NCBI RefSeq assembly: GCF_021147775.1
Contig: NZ_JAGTPK010000015.1
Span: 1-64,000, forward strand
Origin: Pseudomonas californiensis
Lineage (GTDB): Bacteria > Pseudomonadota > Gammaproteobacteria > Pseudomonadales > Pseudomonadaceae
DNA: 64,000 nucleotides
Reading direction: 5' to 3'
The notes beneath the pieces are model-generated. The model saw only the letters and a program-made list of their open reading frames with translations, was not told the DNA's origin and searched no databases. The translations under genes and the position numbers were made by a program. Below, piece after piece: positions 9,916 through 18,802 of this stretch. How positions within the stretch are numbered: position 1 is the stretch's first letter; each line of letters opens with the position of its first letter.

Positions 9916-11454
9916 ATGCCCCACTCTACCGTGACAACCCCACCCCTCTCTGAGGTCTACGACATCGCCGTCATCGGTGGTGGTATCAACGGTGTCGGGA
10001 TTGCGGCAGATGCCTCCGGACGCGGCCTTTCGGTTTTTCTGTGTGAAAAGGACGACCTGGCAAGCCATACCTCTTCAGCGAGCAGCAAGCTGATTCACGG
10101 CGGCTTGCGTTATCTGGAGCATTACGAGTTCCGCCTGGTGCGCGAAGCGCTCGCAGAACGCGAAGTGCTGCTGGAGAAAGCGCCGCACATCGTCAAGCCG
10201 ATGCGCTTCGTACTGCCTCACCGCCCGCATCTGCGTCCGGCGTGGATGATCCGTGCAGGCATGTTCCTGTATGACCATCTGGGTAAACGCGAAAAGCTTC
10301 CAGCGTCGCGGACCATCCGCTTCGGTGCAGACAGCCCGCTCAACAGCAGCATTACTCGCGGCTTCGAATATTCGGACTGCTGGGTCGACGACGCCCGGCT
10401 TGTAGTGCTCAATGCAATGGCAGCTCGTGAAAACGGTGCGCATATTCACACCCAGACACGTTGCGTCAGCGCACGCCGCATCAAAGGCATGTGGCACCTG
10501 CACCTCGAACGCAGCGACGGCAGCCTGTTTTCGATCCACGCCAAGGCGCTGGTCAACGCAGCAGGTCCATGGGTGGCCAAGTTCATCCGTGAAGACCTGA
10601 AACTCGAGTCTGCCTACGGCATCCGCCTGATCCAGGGCAGCCACTTGATTGTGCCGAAGCTATACGAAGGTGAACACGCGTTCATCTTGCAGAACGAAGA
10701 CAAGCGCATTGTGTTCACGATCCCGTATCTGGAGCACTTCACCATTGTCGGCACCACCGACCGTGAGTACCAGGGCGATCCGAACAAGGTCGAAATCACC
10801 GAAGGCGAGATGGACTACGTGCTTAAAGTGGCCAATGACCACTTCAAAAAGCAGCTGACCCGCGCTGACGTCTTGCACACTTATTCCGGTGTTCGTCCGC
10901 TATGCAACGACGAGTCCGATAACCCTTCGGCGATCACCCGTGACTACACGCTGTCGTTATCGGGTACTGGCGATGAAGCACCGATCCTGTCGGTCTTCGG
11001 CGGCAAGCTGACCACGTATCGCAAACTGGCAGAATCGGCCATGGCGCAACTGGCACCGTTCTTCAAACAGATGAAGCCAGGCTGGACGGCCAAATCGGCG
11101 CTGCCAGGTGGCGAAGACATGACCACGCCGGACGCACTTGCGGCCGAACTGACCCAGCGCTTCAAATGGCTGCCTGCACAAATTGCCAAGCGTTGGTCGA
11201 TTACTTACGGCAGCCGCAGCTGGAAGTTGCTGGAAGGCGTCCAGAACCTTGACGACATGGGCCAACACCTCGGCGCAGGCCTGTATACCCGCGAGGTGGA
11301 TTACCTGTGCGATCAGGAATGGGCTACCAGCATCGACGATATCCTGTGGCGTCGTACCAAGCTGGGGCTGTTCACAACGCGTGAAGAACAGGCCAGTGTG
11401 CGTGACTACCTCGAAACCGTCGCGCGCAACAAGGCGACTATAGAAGCTGCCTGA
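9916..11454 (+). CDS. glpD: Aerobic glycerol-3-phosphate dehydrogenase
   Basis: 512 residues. Oxidises glycerol 3-phosphate to dihydroxyacetone phosphate at the inner membrane, passing electrons from FAD to ubiquinone. The N-terminal Rossmann motif VIGGGINGVGIA (near residue 20), the SSASSKLIHGGLRYLEHYEF block and GTTDREYQGDP are characteristic of the family. AGGAGG lies 6 bp before the ATG. It is monocistronic here, with its own GlpR-like operator, and a long hairpin follows. Confidence 0.97.
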   Translation: MPHSTVTTPPLSEVYDIAVIGGGINGVGIAADASGRGLSVFLCEKDDLASHTSSASSKLIHGGLRYLEHYEFRLVREALAEREVLLEKAPHIVKPMRFVLPHRPHLRPAWMIRAGMFLYDHLGKREKLPASRTIRFGADSPLNSSITRGFEYSDCWVDDARLVVLNAMAARENGAHIHTQTRCVSARRIKGMWHLHLERSDGSLFSIHAKALVNAAGPWVAKFIREDLKLESAYGIRLIQGSHLIVPKLYEGEHAFILQNEDKRIVFTIPYLEHFTIVGTTDREYQGDPNKVEITEGEMDYVLKVANDHFKKQLTRADVLHTYSGVRPLCNDESDNPSAITRDYTLSLSGTGDEAPILSVFGGKLTTYRKLAESAMAQLAPFFKQMKPGWTAKSALPGGEDMTTPDALAAELTQRFKWLPAQIAKRWSITYGSRSWKLLEGVQNLDDMGQHLGAGLYTREVDYLCDQEWATSIDDILWRRTKLGLFTTREEQASVRDYLETVARNKATIEAA

Positions 11455-11460
11455 TCCCTC

Positions 11461-11509
11461 CGATAGCCTGTTCACCCGCTGATTTTGGCGCGGGCTGAAC
11501 AGGCTATCG
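11461..11509. terminator. Long hairpin after glpD
   Basis: CGATAGCCTGTTCA plus CCCGC (11461-11479) pairs with GCGGG (11490-11494) and TGAACAGGCTATCG (11496-11509), with one bulged C. The stem is 19 bp and starts 7 bp after the glpD stop codon. It lacks a U-tract, so it may act in termination or as a 3' end protector. Confidence 0.5.
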
Positions 11510-11581
11510 CAACTGCCTCCCTCCTGATTGCCCCTCCTCTACCTCGTCTCTACTCGTCACGGCTCAAACTTGCCTCCAGTC

Positions 11582-11627
11582 GTTCGGTTTCCCGAACATC
11601 AGCGGACGACCGATTCGGCTTCCCGGA
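11582..11627 (+). promoter_or_regulatory. Two AauR-type binding sites
   Basis: GTTCGGTTTCCCGAAC (11582-11597) is a perfect TTCGG-N4-CCGAA inverted repeat. TTCGG-CTTC-CCGGA (11614-11627) is a second copy with one mismatch. TTCGG-N4-CCGAA is, to my knowledge, the element recognised by AauR in P. putida. They lie 75-120 bp upstream of the -24 element, the usual place for an enhancer-binding protein. Confidence 0.75.
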
Positions 11628-11702
11628 CGCCTGCCGGCGGTAAACTTTCAAAAAAAATCATAAAACCCTTTATTTTCAATGAGTTGAATTATTTATCGAG
11701 CT

Positions 11703-11718
11703 TGGCACGACTTCTGCT
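11703..11718 (+). promoter_or_regulatory. Sigma-54 (-24/-12) promoter of aatJ
   Basis: TGGCACG-ACTT-CTGCT matches the TGGCACG-N4-TTGCW consensus with correct GG-to-GC spacing of 12 bp. It lies 126 bp before the aatJ start and downstream of two AauR-type sites. Confidence 0.75.
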
Positions 11719-11816
11719 CGTTACTTAGTATCGACCGCCTTGAACGTGCGTGTGTCTGAATCAGGGCGCCGTCGAGGCAATCGTCAAGAAGTGGACTGCC
11801 CTAACGCAGCCCCATC

Positions 11817-11824
11817 AATAAAAA
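11817..11824 (+). promoter_or_regulatory. Crc/Hfq CA-motif candidate in the aatJ leader
   Basis: AATAAAAA matches AANAANAA and lies about 20 nt upstream of the aatJ start, just before the GAGG ribosome-binding site. aatJ is a known Crc target in P. putida; here the assignment is by motif and position only. Confidence 0.45.
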
Positions 11825-11843
11825 TGAAATCGAGGATTCATCG

Positions 11844-12758
11844 ATGCGCATCGTCTCCCATGTGTTGGCAGCAGCAGTTGCCGCCACTCTGATCAGCACT
11901 CCTGCTTTCGCAGCCGAATTGACCGGCACACTGAAGAAGATCAAAGAATCCGGCACCATCACCCTCGGCCATCGCGATGCTTCCATTCCTTTCTCTTACA
12001 TCGCTGATGCTTCTGGTATTCCGGTTGGCTATTCCCACGACATCCAGCTGAAAATCGTCGAAGCCATCAAGAAAGACCTGGACATGCCTGACCTGAAGGT
12101 CAAGTACAACCTGGTCACTTCCCAGACCCGTATCCCGTTGGTTCAGAACGGCACAGTCGATGTGGAATGCGGTTCCACCACCAATAACGTCGAGCGTCAG
12201 CAGCAAGTCGACTTCTCGGTCGGCATCTTCGAAATCGGCACACGACTGCTGTCCAAGAAAGACTCGGCCTACAAAGACTTTGATGACCTGAAAGGCAAGA
12301 ACGTTGTGACCACCGCCGGCACCACGTCCGAGCGCATCCTCAAAGCCATGAACGCTGACAAGCAGATAGGCATGAACGTGATCTCGGCCAAAGACCACGG
12401 CGAGTCTTTCCAGATGCTCGAATCCGGCCGTGCGGTCGCTTTCATGATGGATGACGCATTGCTGGCAGGTGAAATGGCCAAGGCCAAGAAGCCGGATGAC
12501 TGGGCGGTTACCGGCACTGCGCAATCCTACGAAATCTACGGCTGCATGGTTCGCAAGGGCGATGCTCCATTCAAGAAAGCGGTGGATGACGCCATCCTCG
12601 CCACTTACAAGTCTGGCGACATCAACACCATCTACAACAAGTGGTTCCAGTCTCCGATCCCGCCAAAAGGCCTGAATCTGCAGTTCCCGATGAGCGACGA
12701 GCTCAAGAAGCTGATTGCAGAGCCAACCGACAAAGCCGCTGAAGACAAGAAAGCCTGA
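11844..12758 (+). CDS. aatJ: Acidic amino acid ABC transporter, periplasmic binding protein
   Basis: 304 residues of the family 3 solute-binding proteins (GltI/AatJ type) that bind glutamate and aspartate in the periplasm. A Sec signal peptide (MRIVSHVLAAAVAATLISTPAFAA, cleavage after AFA) is followed by GHRDASIPFSY and the DVECGSTTNN block typical of GltI orthologs. GAGG precedes the ATG. First gene of aatJQMP-aauSR; sigma-54 promoter and AauR-type sites lie upstream. In P. syringae this system has been linked to sensing of plant-derived aspartate and glutamate (established knowledge, not visible here). Confidence 0.95.
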   Translation: MRIVSHVLAAAVAATLISTPAFAAELTGTLKKIKESGTITLGHRDASIPFSYIADASGIPVGYSHDIQLKIVEAIKKDLDMPDLKVKYNLVTSQTRIPLVQNGTVDVECGSTTNNVERQQQVDFSVGIFEIGTRLLSKKDSAYKDFDDLKGKNVVTTAGTTSERILKAMNADKQIGMNVISAKDHGESFQMLESGRAVAFMMDDALLAGEMAKAKKPDDWAVTGTAQSYEIYGCMVRKGDAPFKKAVDDAILATYKSGDINTIYNKWFQSPIPPKGLNLQFPMSDELKKLIAEPTDKAAEDKKA

Positions 12759-12789
12759 GCAATCGGTCCAGCCCGGCTGAATTGATTGC

Positions 12790-12818
12790 ATCCCGAACGA
12801 GCCAGGCTCGTTCGGGAT
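12790..12818 (+). other. Intercistronic hairpin between aatJ and aatQ
   Basis: A perfect 12-14 bp stem (ATCCCGAACGAG / CTCGTTCGGGAT, apex CCAGG) sits 31 bp after the binding-protein gene. There is no U-tract. Such stems commonly protect the upstream mRNA and let the binding protein exceed the membrane components in amount. Confidence 0.6.
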
Positions 12819-12886
12819 CGGCTCATCACTCTCGGCCTCCGGCAGTGCGTGCATTTAGATAGCTATAAAAAGAGGGGGAGACCCTG

Positions 12887-13633
12887 ATGAATTACAACTG
12901 GGACTGGGGCGTTTTCTTCAAGTCCACCGGCGTCGGCAGCGAGACTTATCTGGACTGGTTCATCTCCGGCCTGGGCTGGACCATCGCGATTGCCGTGGTT
13001 GCGTGGATCATTGCGTTGATATTGGGCTCCGTGCTCGGCGTCATGCGCACCGTACCAAACCGTCTGGTATCGGGCATCGCCACGGTATACGTGGAAATCT
13101 TCCGCAATGTACCCCTGCTGGTGCAGCTGTTTATCTGGTACTTCCTGATACCGGACATGTTGCCGCAGAATCTGCAGGACTGGTACAAGCAAGACCTCAA
13201 CCCAACGACCTCGGCGTTTCTGAGCGTCGTGGTGTGTCTTGGGCTATTCACTGCTGCACGTGTGTGCGAACAAGTCAGAACCGGCATCCAGGCGTTGCCA
13301 AAGGGCCAGGAGTCGGCCGCTCGCGCCATGGGTTTCAAGCTGCCGCAGATCTACTGGAACGTGCTGCTGCCACAGGCTTACCGCATCATCATTCCACCGC
13401 TCACCTCCGAATTCCTGAACGTGTTCAAGAACTCTTCGGTAGCCTCGTTGATCGGTCTGATGGAGCTGCTCGCGCAGACCAAACAAACGGCCGAGTTTTC
13501 GGCGAACCTGTTCGAAGCCTTCACCCTAGCAACGCTGATCTATTTCACGCTGAACATGAGCCTGATGCTGCTGATGCGTGTGATCGAGAAAAAGGTCGCA
13601 GTACCCGGCCTGATCTCTGTGGGGGGTAAATAA
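12887..13633 (+). CDS. aatQ: Acidic amino acid ABC transporter, permease 1
   Basis: 248 residues; an inner-membrane permease of the His/Glu/Gln/Arg/opine family. The conserved EFFRNVPLLVQL-like segment (VEIFRNVPLLVQLFIWYF) and the ABC-interaction EAA loop (ESAARAMGFKLPQIYWNVLLPQAY) are present among about five membrane segments. The ribosome-binding site is a strong GGGGGAG. Its stop codon overlaps the start of aatM (TAATG), so the two permeases are translationally coupled and form the heterodimeric channel for AatP. Confidence 0.93.
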   Translation: MNYNWDWGVFFKSTGVGSETYLDWFISGLGWTIAIAVVAWIIALILGSVLGVMRTVPNRLVSGIATVYVEIFRNVPLLVQLFIWYFLIPDMLPQNLQDWYKQDLNPTTSAFLSVVVCLGLFTAARVCEQVRTGIQALPKGQESAARAMGFKLPQIYWNVLLPQAYRIIIPPLTSEFLNVFKNSSVASLIGLMELLAQTKQTAEFSANLFEAFTLATLIYFTLNMSLMLLMRVIEKKVAVPGLISVGGK

Positions 13634-14298
13634 TGGACTTCACTGGAATCATTCCCGCCCTTCCCGGCTTGTGGAACGGCATGGTCATGACCCTCAAGCT
13701 GATGGCGATGGGTGTCGTTGGCGGCCTGCTGCTGGGCACCGTGCTGGCGTTGATGCGCCTGTCGTCCAACAAGCTGCTGGCCAATGTGGCTGGCGCCTAT
13801 GTGAACTACTTCCGCTCAATCCCGCTGCTGCTGGTCATCACCTGGTTCTATCTGGCGGTACCGTTCGTGTTGCGCTGGATCACAGGTGAAGACACCCCTA
13901 TCGGTGCGTTCACCTCCTGCGTCGTGGCGTTCATGATGTTCGAGGCCGCGTACTTCTGCGAAATCGTTCGTGCTGGTGTGCAGTCGATTTCCAAAGGGCA
14001 GATGGGCGCTGCCCAGGCGCTGGGCATGACCTACAGCCAGATGATGCGTCTGATCATTCTGCCTCAGGCCTTTCGCAAGATGACTCCGCTGTTGCTGCAA
14101 CAGAGCATCATTCTGTTTCAGGACACCTCTCTGGTTTACACCGTCGGCCTCGTTGACTTCCTCAACGCCTCGCGTGCGAGTGGCGACATCATTGGTCGCG
14201 CCAACGAGTTCCTGATCATTGCCGGTGTGGTGTATTTCACGATCAGCTTTGCCGCCTCGCTGCTGGTGAAGCGTTTGCAAAAAAGGTTTGCCGTATGA
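13633..14298 (+). CDS. aatM: Acidic amino acid ABC transporter, permease 2
   Basis: 221 residues with the same fold as Aat[16 protein letters not shown] near residue 59 and the EAA loop [25 protein letters not shown]. It overlaps aatQ by one base and aatP by four, a tight arrangement expected for subunits of one complex. Confidence 0.93.
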   Translation: MDFTGIIPALPGLWNGMVMTLKLMAMGVVGGLLLGTVLALMRLSSNKLLANVAGAYVNYFRSIPLLLVITWFYLAVPFVLRWITGEDTPIGAFTSCVVAFMMFEAAYFCEIVRAGVQSISKGQMGAAQALGMTYSQMMRLIILPQAFRKMTPLLLQQSIILFQDTSLVYTVGLVDFLNASRASGDIIGRANEFLIIAGVVYFTISFAASLLVKRLQKRFAV

Positions 14299-15029
14299 TT
14301 TCCATCAAGAACGTTAACAAGTGGTATGGGGACTTCCAGGTACTGACCGATTGCAGCACCGAGGTCAGCAAGGGCGAAGTGGTTGTCGTGTGCGGCCCGT
14401 CCGGCTCCGGCAAATCGACTTTGATCAAATGCGTGAACGCGCTGGAACCGTTCCAGAAGGGCGACATCGTGGTCGACGGCACGTCGATATCGGACTCCAG
14501 GACCAACCTGCCAAAACTGCGTTCGCGCGTGGGCATGGTGTTCCAGCATTTCGAGCTTTTTCCGCACCTGAGCATCGTTGAAAACCTGACCATCGCGCAG
14601 ATCAAGGTGCTGGGCCGCAGCAAGGCCGAAGCCACCGAGAAAGGCCTGAAACTGCTAGACCGTGTCGGCTTGTCCGAACACGCCCACAAGCACCCCGGCC
14701 AGCTCTCCGGCGGTCAGCAGCAACGTGTGGCCATTGCCCGCGCGCTGGCAATGGACCCGGTCGTGATGCTGTTCGATGAGCCAACCTCGGCACTGGACCC
14801 GGAAATGGTCAATGAAGTGCTCGACGTGATGGTGCAATTGGCCAACGAAGGCATGACCATGATGTGTGTGACCCACGAAATGGGTTTCGCACGCAAAGTC
14901 GCCAATCGCGTAATCTTCATGGACAAGGGACACATCGTCGAAGATTGCGCCAAGGAAGAGTTTTTTGGTGATGTGAGTGCACGCTCGGAGCGCGCTCAGC
15001 AATTCCTCGCCAAGATCCTCCAGCACTAA
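14295..15029 (+). CDS. aatP: Acidic amino acid ABC transporter, ATPase
   Basis: 244 residues, polar amino acid importer ATPase. Walker [10 protein letters not shown] (near 34), Q-loop [10 protein letters not shown], signature LSGGQQQR, Walker [16 protein letters not shown] and the switch histidine VTHE are intact. It starts inside the last codons of aatM (ATGA overlap). A 10 bp stem (15040-15068) follows before aauS. Confidence 0.95.
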   Translation: MISIKNVNKWYGDFQVLTDCSTEVSKGEVVVVCGPSGSGKSTLIKCVNALEPFQKGDIVVDGTSISDSRTNLPKLRSRVGMVFQHFELFPHLSIVENLTIAQIKVLGRSKAEATEKGLKLLDRVGLSEHAHKHPGQLSGGQQQRVAIARALAMDPVVMLFDEPTSALDPEMVNEVLDVMVQLANEGMTMMCVTHEMGFARKVANRVIFMDKGHIVEDCAKEEFFGDVSARSERAQQFLAKILQH

Positions 15030-15039
15030 GCATTACACC

Positions 15040-15068
15040 AACAGCTGCCTGTTACACGGGCAGCTGTT
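15040..15068 (+). other. Hairpin between aatP and aauS
   Basis: AACAGCTGCC (15040-15049) pairs with GGCAGCTGTT (15059-15068) over a 9 nt loop, with no U-tract. It lies just before the AGGA ribosome-binding site of aauS and may lower expression of the sensor relative to the transporter. Confidence 0.4.
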
Positions 15069-15086
15069 CGGTTCAGGACGACTGTG

Positions 15087-17003
15087 ATGAAATGCGACCC
15101 CTCTCTCTACCGCGCCGCGCCGCCATCACTCGCCGTGAAACCCCGCCTGATTCGCCAACTGTTTGTACCCCCGCTGATCCTCATGTTGATGATCGGTCTG
15201 GGCTATATCGCCTATCTCATCAGCGAAACCAACGGCATCAAGACCTTGAGCGAAAGCGGCAAGCGTCAGCTTGAGTTGCATGCCCGCACGGTAGAAAGCG
15301 AGATCAGCAAATACACCTACCTGCCGAGCGTTCTGGAACTCGAATCCAGCGTTTCGCAGTTGCTCAATGACCCTGGTCCCGAATTGCAACAACAGGTCAA
15401 TCGCTATCTTGAAGGCCTGAATCGCCGCAGCCGCAGCCGCGCCATCTATGTGCTGGACACCACCGGTCGGGTACTGGCCACCAGCAACTGGCGCGACGCA
15501 GACAGCTATCAGGGCGAAGACCTGTCCTTTCGCGCCTACTTTCAGGACGCGGTACGCGGCCTGCCAGGGCGGTTTTACGGGATTGGCACCACCACCGGCG
15601 AGTCCGGTTATTACCTGGCCCATGGGCTGGAAGAGAAAGGCCGGATCATTGGCGTGGCCGTGATCAAGGTACGGCTGGAAGCCCTTGAGGAACGCTGGCA
15701 ACGCGCCCGCCTGGAAGCGTTCGTCAGTGACGAAAACGGCATCATCATTTTATCCAGCGACCCCGCACGACGTCTGAAATCGGTGCAGCCACTTACCCCG
15801 GAAACCAAGGAGCGGCTGGCGCGCAGCCTTCAGTATTACTGGTGGCCGCTCAACGAACTGGTGCCCATCGAGAGAGAGTCGCTGGCCGAGGGCGTAGAAA
15901 AGCTTACCTTCCCGGCTAACGTCAGCGTTGACCATGAGCACACTCAGGTCAGCTATCTGGCGCAGACCCGCCCTCTCAGTGATACGCCGTGGCACCTTAC
16001 CCTCCTTACCCCACTTGAAGATCTGCGTAGCGAAGCAGGAAGCCGCGGCATGCTGGTCGCTGTCGCATGCGCACTGGTGGCCTTTTTGCTGATTGCCTGG
16101 AACGAGCGCCGCAAGGTGATCGCTACGCGCCTCGCTGCGCGCGAAGCCCTGCAAGCGGCCAATGACGAGTTGGAGCGCAAGATTGCCGAGCGTACCGAGC
16201 ACCTGCGCGCCAGTAATGAGCGGCTGAAAGCGCAGATCCGCGAGCGTCGACAGGCCGAGGATACGTTGCGCAAGGCGCAGGACGAACTGGTCCAGGCTGG
16301 CAAACTGGCGGCCATCGGCCAGATGTCGACAAGCATCGCCCATGAGCTCAACCAGCCGTTGGCAGCACTGCGTACGCTGTCCGGCAACACCGTACGCTTT
16401 CTGGAACGCGGCGCCCTCGATACCGCCAGCGCCAACTTGCGCACGATCAATGATCTTGTCGACCGCATGGGCCGCATCACCGCCAGCCTGCGTGCCTTTG
16501 CCCGACGCGGCAATGACCAGGGCCAGGCGCAGTTGAGCAAAGCGACGGACGCGGCCTTTCAGCTGTTGGCAGTAAGACTTGAACAATCCTCGCTGGTTCT
16601 GCATGAGGATTTTATCGACGTCACCCTGAGCATCGACCAGACCCGACTGGAGCAGATACTGGTCAACCTGATTGGCAACGCGTTGGATGCCATGCATGCC
16701 CAGCCTCACCCGGAGCTCTGGCTTGAAGGCTGCATCGACGATGGACGCTATCGGTTGACGGTGCGCGACAACGGCCACGGCATCGATATCGAAGCGCGCA
16801 AGCACCTGTTTGAACCGTTCTTTACCACCAAACCCGGGGAACAGGGTCTCGGATTGGGTCTGACGCTCTCGGCGAGCCTTGCTGCGGCAGCGGGTGGCAG
16901 CCTGAGTGCCGAGCATCCGGGCGACGGCGGTACCTCCTTTGTTTTGTACTTGCCGTTCGTTGACGGCGCGCCCACCGAACCCGGCCAGGCCAAGCCGACA
17001 TGA
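15087..17003 (+). CDS. aauS: Sensor histidine kinase for acidic amino acids
   Basis: 638 residues, DctB-like. Two membrane segments (about residues 21-43 and 313-331) bracket a periplasmic double-Cache/PDC sensor. A coiled coil (about 340-395, REALQAANDELERKIAERT) leads to the DHp domain with SIAHELNQPLAALRT (phospho-acceptor His) and an ATPase domain with LIGNALDA, VRDNGHGI and GLGLTLS. A GTG at 15084 is in frame, but the ATG at 15087 is better placed after AGGA. Partner of AauR, encoded 10 bp downstream; senses extracellular glutamate/aspartate in related species. Confidence 0.92.
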   Translation: MKCDPSLYRAAPPSLAVKPRLIRQLFVPPLILMLMIGLGYIAYLISETNGIKTLSESGKRQLELHARTVESEISKYTYLPSVLELESSVSQLLNDPGPELQQQVNRYLEGLNRRSRSRAIYVLDTTGRVLATSNWRDADSYQGEDLSFRAYFQDAVRGLPGRFYGIGTTTGESGYYLAHGLEEKGRIIGVAVIKVRLEALEERWQRARLEAFVSDENGIIILSSDPARRLKSVQPLTPETKERLARSLQYYWWPLNELVPIERESLAEGVEKLTFPANVSVDHEHTQVSYLAQTRPLSDTPWHLTLLTPLEDLRSEAGSRGMLVAVACALVAFLLIAWNERRKVIATRLAAREALQAANDELERKIAERTEHLRASNERLKAQIRERRQAEDTLRKAQDELVQAGKLAAIGQMSTSIAHELNQPLAALRTLSGNTVRFLERGALDTASANLRTINDLVDRMGRITASLRAFARRGNDQGQAQLSKATDAAFQLLAVRLEQSSLVLHEDFIDVTLSIDQTRLEQILVNLIGNALDAMHAQPHPELWLEGCIDDGRYRLTVRDNGHGIDIEARKHLFEPFFTTKPGEQGLGLGLTLSASLAAAAGGSLSAEHPGDGGTSFVLYLPFVDGAPTEPGQAKPT

Positions 17004-17013
17004 GGCAGTCCCC

Positions 17014-18342
17014 ATGAGCATCAACAGCGACCTCACCGTCCTGATCGTCGAAGACGATCCGCATGTACTGCTGGGCTGCCAGCAAGCCCTGGCGCTGGAA
17101 GACATCGACAGCGAAGGCGTTGCCAGCGCCGAGGAAGCCTTGAGCCGCATCGATGACAATTTTGCCGGCATCGTCATCAGCGACATACGATTGCCTGGTA
17201 TTGATGGCCTGGAACTGCTCAGCCGCCTCAAGGCACGCGACAAGAGCCTGCCGGTCGTACTGATCACCGGGCACGGCGACATTTCGATGGCCGTCAATGC
17301 CATGCGCGACGGTGCCTATGATTTCATGGAGAAGCCCTTTTCCCCCGAACGTCTGGTCGAGGTCACCCGACGCGCACTGGAGCAGCGCGGGCTGGCACGG
17401 GAAGTCTGGGCGTTGCGCAAGCAACTGGCCGAACGTGACTCTCTTGAAGGCAGGATCATCGGCCGCTCGCCAGCCATGCAGAATCTGAGGGCGCTGATTG
17501 CCAACGTTGCCGACACCTCGGCCAACGTGCTGATCGAAGGTGAAACCGGAACGGGCAAGGAACTGGTCGCCCGCTGCCTGCATGATTTCAGTCGACGTAC
17601 GCCTCATCAGTTCGTGGCGCTCAACTGCGGCGGGCTGGCGGAGAGCCTGTTCGAATCGGAGATTTTCGGCCACGAAGCCAACGCCTTTACCGGTGCAGGC
17701 AAGCGCCGCATCGGCAAGATCGAACACGCCCACAACGGCACGCTGTTCCTTGATGAAGTGGAAAGCATGCCGATCAACCTGCAGATCAAATTGCTGCGTG
17801 TCTTGCAGGAACGAACACTTGAACGCCTGGGTTCCAACCAGAGCGTCGCAGTGGATTGTCGGGTCATTGCCGCGACCAAATCCGACCTCAACGCGCTGGG
17901 CAAGACCAATCAGTTTCGCAGTGACCTGTATTACCGCCTCAATGTCGTGACGCTTGAGCTGCCGCCGCTGCGTGAACGTCGAGAAGACATTCTGCAATTG
18001 TTCGAGCACTTTCTACAGCTGTCATCCTTGCGTTTTGACCGCGAACTACCAACGCTGGATCGCCATACCCTGTCCAGCCTGATGAGCCACGACTGGCCGG
18101 GCAACGTGCGCGAACTGCGTAACGTTGCCGAGCGCTTTGCGCTGGGCCTGCCCGCCTTCAAGCAGCCGGGAGCCATCGACGAAAGTCAGAGTCTTGGGTT
18201 TGCCGAGGCGGTCGAAGCGTTCGAGCGCAACCTGCTCAGCGAAGCCCTGGAGCGCAGCGGCGGCAATCTGAGCCAGGCCAGTCAGGAACTGGGCATGGCG
18301 AAGACCACACTGTTCGACAAGGTCAAAAAATACGGGCTTTGA
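17014..18342 (+). CDS. aauR: Sigma-54 enhancer-binding response regulator
   Basis: 442 residues, NtrC/DctD type. The receiver domain (1-120) carries the acidic pair EDDP, the phospho-acceptor aspartate in VISDIRLPG (near 57) and a conserved lysine in MEKPF. The AAA+ domain has Walker A GETGTGKE (near 176), Walker B TLFLDEVE and R-finger area. A Fis-type helix-turn-helix closes the protein (NLSQASQELGMAKTTLFDKVKKYGL). The sigma-54 contact loop reads NAFTGA instead of GAFTGA (near 223). The open frame begins at 16906 inside aauS, but the start at 17014 gives the normal receiver N-terminus. Confidence 0.93.
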   Translation: MSINSDLTVLIVEDDPHVLLGCQQALALEDIDSEGVASAEEALSRIDDNFAGIVISDIRLPGIDGLELLSRLKARDKSLPVVLITGHGDISMAVNAMRDGAYDFMEKPFSPERLVEVTRRALEQRGLAREVWALRKQLAERDSLEGRIIGRSPAMQNLRALIANVADTSANVLIEGETGTGKELVARCLHDFSRRTPHQFVALNCGGLAESLFESEIFGHEANAFTGAGKRRIGKIEHAHNGTLFLDEVESMPINLQIKLLRVLQERTLERLGSNQSVAVDCRVIAATKSDLNALGKTNQFRSDLYYRLNVVTLELPPLRERREDILQLFEHFLQLSSLRFDRELPTLDRHTLSSLMSHDWPGNVRELRNVAERFALGLPAFKQPGAIDESQSLGFAEAVEAFERNLLSEALERSGGNLSQASQELGMAKTTLFDKVKKYGL

Positions 18343-18386
18343 GTCCGATTCAAACAGCAGGGCGATTCCAGAAAACGGAGAATCAG

Positions 18387-18725
18387 GTGGATTTAGTACT
18401 CAAGGCGCTGTTGGGAGGCGCCGTCGTCGTAATACTCGCGGCGCTGGCCAAAACCCGCAATTATTACATCGCGGGACTGGTGCCATTGTTCCCGACGTTT
18501 GCGCTGATCGCCCATTACATCGTCGGCAAGGGCCGGTCGCTGGAAGATTTGAAGACCACCATCCTGTTCGGCATGTGGTCGATCATCCCCTACTTCGTCT
18601 ACCTGGCGGCGCTTTACCTGTTGGTTGACCGACTGCGTCTGGAAGCCTCGCTGGCCTTGGCTGCCGTGGCCTGGTTGGTGGCCGCAACGCTACTGGTAAC
18701 AGTCTGGGTCAGGGTTCACGGCTGA
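18387..18725 (+). CDS. glpM: GlpM-like inner membrane protein
   Basis: 113 residues with four predicted membrane segments. The sequence NYYIAGLVPLFPTFALIAHYIVGKGRSLEDLKTTILFGMWSIIP is, in shorter blocks, the hallmark of GlpM, a membrane protein whose loss affects alginate production in P. aeruginosa. I chose the GTG at 18387, with GGAG 6 bp upstream; the longer frame from 18339 overlaps aauR and adds an unrelated polar leader. It lies 44 bp after aauR rather than next to glpD, and could be co-transcribed with it. The molecular function is unknown. Confidence 0.82.
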   Translation: MDLVLKALLGGAVVVILAALAKTRNYYIAGLVPLFPTFALIAHYIVGKGRSLEDLKTTILFGMWSIIPYFVYLAALYLLVDRLRLEASLALAAVAWLVAATLLVTVWVRVHG

Positions 18726-18759
18726 CGTTGCGCCAGCGACAAGTGCGCCTTTGAACAGC

Positions 18760-18789
18760 TGTCAGGTGTCGCGTGGCTGACACCTGACA
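18760..18789. terminator. Terminator between convergent glpM and frnE-like genes
   Basis: TGTCAGGTGTC (18760-18770) pairs with GACACCTGACA (18779-18789) over an 8 nt loop. It lies between the stops of two convergent genes and may serve both. Confidence 0.5.
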
Positions 18790-18802
18790 ATTGACCAATC
18801 AA

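Noticed and set aside
15750-17303. 517-codon frame antisense to aauS
   Set aside because: Antisense shadow; AauS domains are intact on the other strand.
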